Origin: Bacteroidales bacterium
GTDB lineage: Bacteria > Bacteroidota > Bacteroidia > Bacteroidales > UBA932
Direction: 5' to 3'
Length of the DNA stretch: 44,160 nt
NCBI GenBank assembly: GCA_024401855.1
Contig: JAKSKH010000018.1
Span: forward strand, 1 to 44,160
Shown here: positions 28,185-35,956 of the stretch, piece by piece
How positions within the stretch are numbered: the stretch's first letter is position 1
How the letters are laid out: each line of letters starts with the position of its first letter
Notes under the pieces: model-generated
Databases searched by the model: none
Seen by the model: only the letters and a program-made list of their open reading frames with translations
Told to the model about the DNA's origin: nothing
Made by a program: the position numbers and the translations under genes

Positions 28185-29057
28185 TCACTGGCGTGACAGG
28201 AAGCATTCGATAGTATTTTCCATCAGCATTGTGATGGTCATTGGTCCTACACCTCCGGGAACGGGGGTGATGAAGGATGCGATTCCGGCGGCGCTGTCAA
28301 AGTCCACGTCACCTACCAGTCTGGAACCTTCGGTTCCGTCCTCCCTGATTGTCGGGATTCTGTTGATGCCGACGTCAATCACCACTGCGCCCGGTTTTAT
28401 CATATCGGCCCCTATCATGTTGGGTTTTCCGACGGCGGCAACGAGAATGTCCGCCTCCCTGCATGTCTGTGCAAGATCCCTGGTTCGTGAGTGGGCGATA
28501 GTAACCGTGGCGTTCCTGTCCAGAAGCAGCTTGGCCACGGGTTTTCCCACAATGTTGCTCCTGCCCACCACGACAGCCTTCTTTCCGGATATCTCAATAC
28601 CGGTTGACTCTATCATCTTGATGATTCCCTTGGGAGTGCATGGAATTATGCATTTCCTGCCGAGCCACAGCTTTGCAACGTTTCCGGGATGGAAACCGTC
28701 CACATCCTTTTCAATGCAGATGGAATCAATCACCTTCTCTTCATCTATATGGCGGGGGAGTGGCAGCTGGACAAGTATTCCGTCGGTGTTTTCGTCCCTG
28801 TTGAGATTGTCTATGGTTTCAAGCAGTTTCCGTTCCTCCACATCCTCCGGCAGTTCAACCAGGACGCTGTCCATCCCGACGAAGGACGCGGCGTTGATCT
28901 TTCCCCTCACGTATGACCTGCTTGCAGGATTGTCGCCGACAATTATGACAGCAAGACGCGGCTTGCGTCCGTATTCGTTTTCAAGATTGATGATTCTCTC
29001 CTTCATTTCTTCCTTGAGTGAGAGGGAGAGTGCTTTTCCGTCTATTATTGTTCCCAT
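28185..29057 (-). CDS. folD: Methylene-THF dehydrogenase / methenyl-THF cyclohydrolase
   Basis: Bifunctional NADP enzyme producing 10-formyl-THF for purine synthesis. The 290-residue protein has the catalytic tyrosine-lysine region ([12 protein letters not shown]), [22 protein letters not shown], the dinucleotide motif [13 protein letters not shown], and the C-terminal [11 protein letters not shown]. The ATG at 29057 is chosen; it follows the phosphatase stop after one base, and the 13 earlier codons lie inside that gene. It is the last gene of the signalling operon, although its partners in metabolism (purN, purH) are on the opposite strand just beyond. Confidence 0.95.
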   Translation of the reverse strand: MGTIIDGKALSLSLKEEMKERIINLENEYGRKPRLAVIIVGDNPASRSYVRGKINAASFVGMDSVLVELPEDVEERKLLETIDNLNRDENTDGILVQLPLPRHIDEEKVIDSICIEKDVDGFHPGNVAKLWLGRKCIIPCTPKGIIKMIESTGIEISGKKAVVVGRSNIVGKPVAKLLLDRNATVTIAHSRTRDLAQTCREADILVAAVGKPNMIGADMIKPGAVVIDVGINRIPTIREDGTEGSRLVGDVDFDSAAGIASFITPVPGGVGPMTITMLMENTIECFLSRQ

Positions 29058-29058
29058 G

Positions 29059-29844
29059 TTATTCAAGATAGCGCTTTTGCATAATGTCCATATCATCGTC
29101 GCTGAGGCACAGCGGGCCTGAGAGATAATTCGCCATTGAGCCCCACTTCCTGTCTATTTCGTCGAGAGCGTCAGCGAAGTAGTCGCAATTCACGCTGATG
29201 AATGTGCGCATTGCCGCCTTCTCCTCCGGGCTTGACACCCTGTCTATATACAGATCCAGATCCTTTCTGTAGTACTCCCCGGAGATGGCGTAGTCCTTCA
29301 TTATGGTATCCCTGTCGGCTCCCAGCGCCGCCAGAACGAAGGCGGCTGCCAGACCTGTTCTGTCCTTGCCCTGGGAACAGTGCCAGTAAACCGCTCCGTC
29401 TGCGGTTCCTACTATGTTCTGGAGGAATCCGGCATACTGAATCTGCGTGAATTCATTCGTGACCATAGTAGTGTACATCTTTCTGGCCACTTCCTGTGTG
29501 CTTTTCAATGATGCATGCTCAACAAGCCATCCGCCCAGATCCCTGTATGCTCCGTGTGGAAGCGCCAGCTTCTCCTCGTGCATGGTCTCTTCGTTGAATG
29601 CGGGCATCCAGAAACGCCTGGCATCCGGAATTTCCCTGTCAGGCATCATGCGGACTTCAGTTCCGGTCCTGAAGTCGAAAATCTTTTTCAGTTTGAACTT
29701 GTCCCGCAGCAGGAGAACATCATCATCGGAGATGCCGTTCAATGACCCTCCACGCAAAAGCAGGTCGTGCTTCACAACACGACCGCCGGGGAGAGTGTAC
29801 CCTCCCAGTTCCCTTGCATTCGGGATGCTGTCCAGAATGAACAC
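29059..29844 (-). CDS. Tyrosine-protein-phosphatase-like protein (Y_phosphatase3 type)
   Basis: A 261-residue protein with the CX5R phosphatase signature [10 protein letters not shown] (about 155-164) and the N-terminal substrate-loop features [10 protein letters not shown] and LLLRGGSL typical of the bacterial Y_phosphatase3 family. Members act on phosphotyrosine, phosphoserine/threonine or phosphoinositides; the substrate here is unknown. The start is GTG at 29844, sharing one base with the STAS stop (TAGTG); no ATG fits. Its place behind a STAS gene in a partner-switch operon suggests a signalling role, but that is inference. Confidence 0.82.
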   Translation of the reverse strand: MFILDSIPNARELGGYTLPGGRVVKHDLLLRGGSLNGISDDDVLLLRDKFKLKKIFDFRTGTEVRMMPDREIPDARRFWMPAFNEETMHEEKLALPHGAYRDLGGWLVEHASLKSTQEVARKMYTTMVTNEFTQIQYAGFLQNIVGTADGAVYWHCSQGKDRTGLAAAFVLAALGADRDTIMKDYAISGEYYRKDLDLYIDRVSSPEEKAAMRTFISVNCDYFADALDEIDRKWGSMANYLSGPLCLSDDDMDIMQKRYLE

Positions 29845-30146
29845 TAGAGAATCCTGATGATATTTGAGAATCCTGTGATGTCGAAGATTTCCTTCACCTG
29901 AGGCTTCATGTTGGACATTACCATTGAACCTCCTTTGGAAGAAACGCTCTTCTGGAGCATAAGGAATATTCTCAAGCCCTGGCTGGATGTATAATCCATA
30001 TCGGTGCAGTCAAGTTCTATGTCAGGATTGGCCTCTTCGAAAAGAGGGGCGATGTCCTGCTGGAATTTGTCCGCATTTGTAGTATCAAGCCTTCCGACAA
30101 GTGTTACAATGGTCTTGTTCTCTGTTTTTGTGATTGTTACGTCCAT
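29844..30146 (-). CDS. STAS-domain anti-anti-sigma-factor-like protein
   Basis: A 100-residue single STAS domain. The conserved block DYTSSQGLRIF (51-61) holds Ser54/Ser55, one of which is the expected phosphorylation site by analogy with SpoIIAA/RsbV. In partner switching the unphosphorylated form binds the RsbW-type kinase and frees its target. Both the kinase (32987) and the PP2C phosphatase (30155) are encoded just upstream, so the three core parts are together. No sigma factor gene is nearby. The start ATG lies 8 bases after the phosphatase stop. Confidence 0.88.
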   Translation of the reverse strand: MDVTITKTENKTIVTLVGRLDTTNADKFQQDIAPLFEEANPDIELDCTDMDYTSSQGLRIFLMLQKSVSSKGGSMVMSNMKPQVKEIFDITGFSNIIRIL

Positions 30147-30154
30147 AATAGATA

Positions 30155-32041
30155 TTATTTGTATTTTATTGTCATGATTGTGATATCGTCATTCTGTTCA
30201 TTACCGTCAGTGAATTTCTTCACTTCGTCATACAGATCGTGGCAGGCCGTGCTGGAATCAGTGTCTTCCGGAAGACTGTTCACCCAGGCGAGAAGCCTCT
30301 CTTCCCCGAATTGTGTGAAGTCCGTCCTTTCGGCTTCCGTTATTCCGTCAGTATAGAGCAGCAGTTTGTCTCCCTTGCTGATAAGGCAGCGCTGAAGCTC
30401 GAATTTGAAATCGTTTATCAGACCCACGGCAAGATTCGGTTTCACATCAAGGAATTTCCCGTTAAGGACAACGGGATTGTGCCCTGCGTTGCAGTAGCTG
30501 AGCTCCCCTGTGGAAAGATCAAGCCGTCCTACGAAGAGTGTTACGAACATGCCGCTGTCGTTCTCGTCGCTCAGTGCATAGTTCAGCCTGCTTACAATCT
30601 TGTCCGGCTCCACATCCATATTGGCCACAAATCTGAAGAATGCACGGGTTATGGCCATTATGAGAGATGCCGGAACGCCTTTTCCGGATACGTCCCCCAC
30701 TGTGAAATACAGGATGTGCTTGTCGTATATGAAGAAGTCATACAAGTCTCCTCCAACCTGTTTGGCCGGGCGCAGAATGGCGTGCAGCTCTATGTTTTCG
30801 GAGTTGGGGAATTTCTTCGAAAGCATTGCCATCTGTATCTTGCTGGCAATGTTGAGCTCGCTCTCAAGCCTCTCCTTTTCCTGGGTGGTGTTCTTGAGGT
30901 TGTGGATATATTCCCTTATGGACTTCTGCATATGGTCGAAGGAATCCTTGAGCTGTCCTATCTCGTCTTCTGATTTTATTTCCGGCAGGGCAGTATTGAA
31001 GTTTCCTCCGGCTATGCTTATGGCGGACTCAGAGAACTCTGTCAGGGGTTGGGTCATTTTCCGTATTACAGAATAGCAGATGAGGAACAGCAGCGCAAGG
31101 AAAAAGATTCCCACTATAGTCAGTATTGTCTGCATCCTGATAGCCCTGAACAGTATGTCGAAGTATGAGCAGGATATGAACATTGACCATTTGTTGGACA
31201 ATGAGCCGTATACCCTGAAATATTTCTTTCCCTCCCTGCGGACCGTAACAATCCCGTCATTGCCGTCCATCATGTCCCTGGCCATGGCGTAGATGTCCTT
31301 GTTCCCGCTTTCTATTGCGGTCGAGAAAATGGTTCTTCCCATGAGGGCGTTATCCTTTCCGAAGGATACGAACTTCCCGCTTCTGCTCACCAGATTCACA
31401 TAGGAATTCGGGTACGGCTTGATTGACTCCAGAAGTTCGGTTATTCGTTTGAGGGAGACATCGGCGGTGATGATTGCGTAAATCTGTCCTTCATCATCCT
31501 TCATGGGGTAGCTGTAGGTTGTCATCATGTAATCACCGCCGCCCTCGTCAAAATAAGGCTCGCTCCAGCAGGGCTCCCCAAGAAGGAAGGGAATCTGATA
31601 CCAGTCCATAAAGAAGTAGTCGTACTTCTGGTTGCCGAGCTGCTTGTCTTCTATGTTACCCGTCTCCTCGTTTCTGAAGGAGTAGGGGGAGTAATAGTAT
31701 TTTCCTTCAAAGTGGTAGGGCTTGAAAGCGACGGCGCTTCCGACGATGCCCGGAATGTCGGCCAGCTTGCGGGTGACCTCGTACATGTAGTCGGGGTCCT
31801 CCCTGTTTTCATCCACCAGCCATGAGGCGCACTTCACGTCTTCCTCCACTGCGGTGAATACAGACTGAATCTGGTATATTGTACTGTGCAGCAGATTGCG
31901 GGCCGATTGCTGCGCCTCATTCTCGATGATCCTGTAGGAGAAAAGTGATACAATCCCCAGCATCAGCATGATCAGAACCGATGTGATGAGAAGGATGTTG
32001 AGACTGAGTCTCTTTGAGAAAGAGTTCTTTATTCTGTTCAT
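30155..32041 (-). CDS. Membrane sensor PP2C phosphatase (Cache-like, HAMP, SpoIIE)
   Basis: A 628-residue RsbU/SpoIIE-type serine phosphatase. There is a membrane helix at about 13-35, an extracytoplasmic sensor region of about 260 residues resembling dCache domains (FMDWYQIP, WSEPYFDEGGGDYMMTTYS, DVSLKRI), a second helix at about 302-325, HAMP (about 328-380), a short coiled coil, and PP2C from about 405. Metal-binding aspartates are present in GGDLYDFF, GDVSGKGVP, YTDGITEA and NDDITIM. It should dephosphorylate the STAS protein encoded next when the sensor is triggered. It overlaps the upstream solute-binding-protein gene by 4 bases, hinting that the two products work together at the envelope. 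Confidence 0.9.
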   Translation of the reverse strand: MNRIKNSFSKRLSLNILLITSVLIMLMLGIVSLFSYRIIENEAQQSARNLLHSTIYQIQSVFTAVEEDVKCASWLVDENREDPDYMYEVTRKLADIPGIVGSAVAFKPYHFEGKYYYSPYSFRNEETGNIEDKQLGNQKYDYFFMDWYQIPFLLGEPCWSEPYFDEGGGDYMMTTYSYPMKDDEGQIYAIITADVSLKRITELLESIKPYPNSYVNLVSRSGKFVSFGKDNALMGRTIFSTAIESGNKDIYAMARDMMDGNDGIVTVRREGKKYFRVYGSLSNKWSMFISCSYFDILFRAIRMQTILTIVGIFFLALLFLICYSVIRKMTQPLTEFSESAISIAGGNFNTALPEIKSEDEIGQLKDSFDHMQKSIREYIHNLKNTTQEKERLESELNIASKIQMAMLSKKFPNSENIELHAILRPAKQVGGDLYDFFIYDKHILYFTVGDVSGKGVPASLIMAITRAFFRFVANMDVEPDKIVSRLNYALSDENDSGMFVTLFVGRLDLSTGELSYCNAGHNPVVLNGKFLDVKPNLAVGLINDFKFELQRCLISKGDKLLLYTDGITEAERTDFTQFGEERLLAWVNSLPEDTDSSTACHDLYDEVKKFTDGNEQNDDITIMTIKYK

Positions 32042-32985
32042 CTGATTATCTCGTCAAAGTCTATCTTCCGTGTAGTGTATCCTGTGTTGATGAGCGCTTG
32101 GTTCATTTCTTCAAATATTTTCCTGTCAACGGGAGCGTAGTCGGCTTTTCCCGTAGCGGGGTTGTCCTGCAGGTGGAGGTATTCCTCAAGCATCAGTTTC
32201 TGATGCGTCCTGTCGGATACCACATTCGCTTCCTTTACATAGCGCATGGAGATGTCAACCGCTTCTTCGGGATGCTGCCTTGCATAATCCCATCCCTTCT
32301 TGCTGGCCCTGACAAATTTTTCCACGGTTTCACGGTTTCCGTCATAGTAGTCCTCCCTCACGTACAGACCGTCCTCCGGACAGTCGTATCCGTATTCGGA
32401 GAATTTGAGTACGTGATCGTCCTCTATGTCTCCCATCGCCATCCTGATAGCGATGTATTCGCTGTAATTGTAGCACAGAATGGCATCCACCGCACCGAAA
32501 ACGAACATGTTTATTCCTTGTATGAAGGGAATCCAGTTAATGTGTATTCCCTTGTAGGCTTCGAGTATGTCGCAGAATTCCGAGAATCCCACTTTCCACC
32601 TTCCTATCCTAAGCCCGTCCAGATCTTCAGGGCAGGTCAGAGGGTTGTGCCCTATGCACCACAGACCGCTTTTCTGGGTGAGTTGAAAGACGTTGAGGAT
32701 ATTGCACCCGTCCGCTCTGGCAATCGCCGCCTGGAGCAGTTGCATTCCCACTATCTGAGCGTTTCCGTTGAACAGCTGGTCACAAACGCTCTCGGATGAA
32801 TTGGCCCCCATGTGCTTGATTGTGACATCAAGCCCCTCCTGCGCGTAGAATCCCTTTTCCAAAGCCAGGTAATAACCGGCGAACTGTGACTGAGGAGTCC
32901 ACTGCGGCACGAAGGTGACCTTGGTCTGAGCAGGCATGCACAGGGACAGAAGAACCGCTGCTGTTATGGTAAGGAGTTTTTTCAC
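32038..32985 (-). CDS. THI5/NMT1-like solute-binding protein without a transporter
   Basis: A 315-residue exported binding protein. Signal peptide MKKLLTITAAVLLSL, then a periplasmic-binding fold of the NMT1/SsuA type (VTFVPQWTPQSQFAGYYLALEKGFYAQEGLDV, bound-ligand loop DLDGLRIG). Such proteins usually deliver pyrimidine, thiamine-precursor or sulfonate-like ligands to an ABC importer, but no permease or ATPase gene is near. I choose GTG at 32985, one base after the RsbW-like stop, because it gives a clean signal peptide; an ATG at 33012 inside the previous gene is the alternative. It overlaps the sensor phosphatase gene, so it may present a ligand to that sensor. Confidence 0.82.
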   Translation of the reverse strand: MKKLLTITAAVLLSLCMPAQTKVTFVPQWTPQSQFAGYYLALEKGFYAQEGLDVTIKHMGANSSESVCDQLFNGNAQIVGMQLLQAAIARADGCNILNVFQLTQKSGLWCIGHNPLTCPEDLDGLRIGRWKVGFSEFCDILEAYKGIHINWIPFIQGINMFVFGAVDAILCYNYSEYIAIRMAMGDIEDDHVLKFSEYGYDCPEDGLYVREDYYDGNRETVEKFVRASKKGWDYARQHPEEAVDISMRYVKEANVVSDRTHQKLMLEEYLHLQDNPATGKADYAPVDRKIFEEMNQALINTGYTTRKIDFDEIIR

Positions 32986-32986
32986 T

Positions 32987-33379
32987 TTACTGGATTTTTT
33001 TGCACATTTCAAATACGTTGCAGTCGTTCTCGAAGTGATAGTTGAGGCTGTCCATCATCTGCTTGCAGATGAAAATCCCGAGACCGCCGACCTGGCGCAT
33101 CTCGATGGGGGCGTTGATGTCCGGATCGGGCTTCGCCAGAGGATCGAATTCGATTCCCCCGTCCTTGAAACAGATGTGAAGCATACCGTCAACTATGGCA
33201 ACGGTGACTTCAACCCATTTGCTCCCCGAGTAGCAGAGGATATTCTCTTCCACCTCTTCCACGCAGAGCCGGATCTTGAACTGCAGATCTTCGGGAAGTG
33301 AACTGACTTCAGCTGTGTTCATCACACTTTCGATGATTTCGGCATTCCGCCCTTCAATTGGATCAAATCTTTTATTCAT
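32987..33379 (-). CDS. RsbW-like ATP-binding kinase (anti-sigma-factor type)
   Basis: A 130-residue GHKL ATPase domain. The N-box is CVEEVEENIL, the G1 box is KDGGIEFDP and the G2 box is GGLGIFICKQMMD. There is no histidine-kinase dimerisation domain, so it is a stand-alone serine kinase of the RsbW/SpoIIAB kind, expected to phosphorylate the STAS protein and to bind an unknown target. ATGs at 33382 and 33379 are equally possible. It overlaps the HD-kinase gene by 8-11 bases. Confidence 0.87.
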   Translation of the reverse strand: MNKRFDPIEGRNAEIIESVMNTAEVSSLPEDLQFKIRLCVEEVEENILCYSGSKWVEVTVAIVDGMLHICFKDGGIEFDPLAKPDPDINAPIEMRQVGGLGIFICKQMMDSLNYHFENDCNVFEMCKKIQ

Positions 33380-34787
33380 CATTCAATAGTTTTGCTTTAA
33401 CGAATTCCATCATGGCCTTTGTTGTGAGCCCCTTGCTTTCAAAATAAATTATATAGAGAGCGGCGAAAGGCGCCACCATGGTGTCAACCTGTTCTTCGGT
33501 GTACTTTCCTTCAAAGTATTCGTGGGAGAACGTTTTCCAGACCCTGCGCATCTGCTCCGAAGACAGGTGGTATACGTCCAGCAGCTGTTCCTCGTTCTTG
33601 AGGCACAGACACAGGAAATACATCATTCCAAGGTCGAAAAGCGGATTGCCGTATCCGAATCCTGCAAGGTCTATCCAGTACAACTTTCCGTCGGACATGA
33701 GCGCATTGCCTATGTGGAGGTCTCCGTGCACGCAATTGTCCGTGGAAGGAACCGACCTTATGAACCTGACCACTTCCGATTTCTGTTCTTCATTGAGAAA
33801 GCCGGATTCGCTGACGGCCTTCAGGAATCTCTCCTCCGCAGGACGGAAACTTCCCCTGGCACATGTCTTCGAGTGAAGTTCCCTGCACATTGCGGCAAAC
33901 ATGGAGGAATACTCCTCAAGTCTGTCCGGTTCTTCCGAAATGGCTCTCGCAAATGATTTCTTGTTCCTGATCCGCTCGAATTCAATGCCTGTTCTCTTTC
34001 CGTCCGTCACCATTCTGAGGGCATGTGGAATCAGGAGACCGAGCTCCTCAATCTGTCCGGCCCGGTCAAACTCAAGTTCCGCCTCAGTCGAAGGGACAAA
34101 GTCGGAATACAGCTTGAGCATCCGCTTCCCGTCTTTGTGGAAATATGATTCGGCAGTATAACCTTCTCCGCTTCTTTCATATTCACCCATGTCAACGCAT
34201 TCAGGGGAGGGACGTCCGAAGACGTGCTCCACGGCGTTCAGGAACTCGGCATACGCCATCGTCCCTTCAAGCTCCGACAGGGAATCGGCAAGACCCCTGT
34301 AATGCCATTCGTGGTCAGTCCTGCCTCCCGGCGCATGGAAGAGGTCCCAGAGTCTGTTCCCCTTTTTGTCGTAGTCTCTTGCAATGGCCCTCATGTTCGA
34401 CAGCTTGTCGCCCATGGCAACTATCTTCGCTTCCCGCGGCGCGGAGGCCAGCCTGTCTATGGCCGCCTGCTTGCGTGCGCGCCAGGATGTCGATTCGTTC
34501 TCCCCGGGAAGAGGCTTGTCCGTCTCGGCATCCACAAGGGACGCCACTCTGTCTCCGAATTCCCTTCTGATGTCGTCCAGAGTGACATCGGTGTCCTCCA
34601 CCGTGTCGTGCAGGGCTGTGGCCGCAAGTATTACCGGGTCGTTAGTTATGGTGGCTGCAATCTCCATCGCTTCGAACACGTGAATCACGTAAGGGAAACC
34701 CTTGCCCCTGCGTTCGGTGTTTGCATGGGCATCGACAGCGAACTTGACCGCTTTGTCAACAAGGGATGTGTCCAGATATTTGTTCAT
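33372..34787 (-). CDS. HD (ppGpp-hydrolase-like) domain fused to APH-type kinase
   Basis: A 471-residue fusion. Residues 1-190 are an HD domain like that of SpoT/Mesh1, with all hydrolase residues: His36, His60-Asp61, Glu64-Asp65, and Asp127 with Asn131 in GDKLSNMR. Residues about 205-471 are an aminoglycoside-phosphotransferase-like kinase, close to the TIGR02172 paralogous family. It has a lysine in MLKLY (near 225), the catalytic loop VHGDLHIGN (Asp356, Asn361) and metal-binding Asp373 in WIDLAGFG. So one chain probably removes pyrophosphate from an alarmone and phosphorylates a small molecule or protein. It overlaps the alarmone synthetase gene by 4 bases (ATGA). The kinase substrate is unknown. 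Confidence 0.86.
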   Translation of the reverse strand: MNKYLDTSLVDKAVKFAVDAHANTERRGKGFPYVIHVFEAMEIAATITNDPVILAATALHDTVEDTDVTLDDIRREFGDRVASLVDAETDKPLPGENESTSWRARKQAAIDRLASAPREAKIVAMGDKLSNMRAIARDYDKKGNRLWDLFHAPGGRTDHEWHYRGLADSLSELEGTMAYAEFLNAVEHVFGRPSPECVDMGEYERSGEGYTAESYFHKDGKRMLKLYSDFVPSTEAELEFDRAGQIEELGLLIPHALRMVTDGKRTGIEFERIRNKKSFARAISEEPDRLEEYSSMFAAMCRELHSKTCARGSFRPAEERFLKAVSESGFLNEEQKSEVVRFIRSVPSTDNCVHGDLHIGNALMSDGKLYWIDLAGFGYGNPLFDLGMMYFLCLCLKNEEQLLDVYHLSSEQMRRVWKTFSHEYFEGKYTEEQVDTMVAPFAALYIIYFESKGLTTKAMMEFVKAKLLNDE

Positions 34788-35890
34788 TGTTGCATGAATG
34801 ACAGTTGCTGCGCCGTTTCCAGAATGCGTTCCGCCCTGCTCTTGTTATAATCGTGGGAACCTCCAAGAATGTCGAACATGTGTTCGAGCATCGGGACTCC
34901 GCCGCCTTTTTTCAGAATGAACACCACGCACAGGTCCTGAATGGCCACCGTCGATGCGATGATGTCAAGGTCTGTGTTGCCTATCTGGTAGACAGCCAGC
35001 TCGTATGCGTAGTCGCTGTATTTCTTGATGAAGTGGTCTACGTCTCCGAGTGTCTCGAAATGGAAGTCCTTGAGAATCTTCAGGTAGGGCATGCTGCTCG
35101 TTTCGTGGATCTCCGCCTGGTTTATCGCGGCTATCTTTCTGCTGAGTTTGTCGAAAGGCTTCAGCTTCAGGTAACTGGTGAAGGAGTCTCCGTTCAGGGG
35201 GACCTCGTCGAACCTGCCGCTGCTTACGAGGTTCTGCACCTTCCTGCGGTAGTCGTTGATGTTTGTCCTGATGAGGCTGAACTGCTCGTCGGCGAGCTCC
35301 AGCATACCTGCGAGGCGGTTGAGGTTCCTCAAATGTTCGGGCGGAACCTCGACTCCGCTTTTGTATCCTATGTCGTGATACATTGTGGCCCATACGTGCT
35401 GAAGCGCGGTACGCATCTGTATCTCGAATCTGAATTCGTTTATTTCCGGGTGCTCGGGATCATGGTACACGGATTTGGGAATCCTGCAGATGTAATGCAG
35501 GGAGTTGTAGCCGAAACTGTCAAGTTCGTGCTGCTTCCTCTTGTCAACGCTGTTTTTCCAGTCAATATTGAAAATCCTGTCCACCAGGGCGGAAACCTTG
35601 TCCACCTCGTCGGAGTAGAACGTGATTATCCTGGCTCCCAGAATGTCCGTGAGGTCCGAAAGGAAGGAATATTTGTTTCCCTTCAGGTCCAGCTTGCCGG
35701 CAAGGCTCTTCTCCTCCTTGATTCTCGACTCTATAGCGTTGATGTAAATCTGATTTTCCTCGATGCTGCGTTTCAGGACATCATGGACAATTTCCTGCAT
35801 CTTTCTGAAGACGGGAAGATTCTCACGATACTCTTCGAGTATCATTGTGGAATGAAGGTCCAAACCGTATTTTTCCAGATCCTCTGCCAT
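34784..35890 (-). CDS. Small alarmone synthetase-like protein with C-terminal extension
   Basis: A 368-residue protein with a RelA/SpoT synthetase domain at about 45-180 and no HD, TGS or ACT domain. Motifs: SRIKEEKSLAGKL (Arg56, Lys58), TDILGARII (Asp82), FGYNSLHY (Tyr128, His132), FRFEIQMRT (Glu156) and HVWATMYHDIGYK. All positions expected for pyrophosphate transfer are present. The extra 185 C-terminal residues look helical and are not recognised. It could make (p)ppGpp or a relative, or, like toxic SAS proteins, modify tRNA. The next gene encodes an HD hydrolase-like domain, the pairing seen in some toxSAS-antitoxin loci. It is the first gene of the operon. Confidence 0.85.
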   Translation of the reverse strand: MAEDLEKYGLDLHSTMILEEYRENLPVFRKMQEIVHDVLKRSIEENQIYINAIESRIKEEKSLAGKLDLKGNKYSFLSDLTDILGARIITFYSDEVDKVSALVDRIFNIDWKNSVDKRKQHELDSFGYNSLHYICRIPKSVYHDPEHPEINEFRFEIQMRTALQHVWATMYHDIGYKSGVEVPPEHLRNLNRLAGMLELADEQFSLIRTNINDYRRKVQNLVSSGRFDEVPLNGDSFTSYLKLKPFDKLSRKIAAINQAEIHETSSMPYLKILKDFHFETLGDVDHFIKKYSDYAYELAVYQIGNTDLDIIASTVAIQDLCVVFILKKGGGVPMLEHMFDILGGSHDYNKSRAERILETAQQLSFMQQ

Positions 35891-35898
35891 AATTCGTA

Positions 35899-35906
35899 CA
35901 AAGATA
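35899..35906 (-). promoter_or_regulatory. -7 promoter element for the alarmone/partner-switch operon
   Basis: On the minus strand TATCTTTG matches TAnnTTTG, 8 bases before the ATG at 35890. The mRNA would be nearly leaderless. Confidence 0.55.
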
Positions 35907-35930
35907 GTTATTATTTGCGAAAGAAATTCC

Positions 35931-35938
35931 TAATTTTG
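35931..35938 (+). promoter_or_regulatory. -7 promoter element for the KefB-like antiporter
   Basis: TAATTTTG matches TAnnTTTG, 18 bases before the ATG at 35957. It lies back to back with the operon promoter at 35899-35906, only 24 bases apart. Confidence 0.5.
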
Positions 35939-35956
35939 CGTTCTTGAAATCAAATT

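Noticed and set aside
28183-28198. Small hairpin TGTCAC-TGGC-GTGACA as a terminator between purD and folD
   Set aside because: Only 6 bp, overlaps the folD coding end and has no T run on either side.
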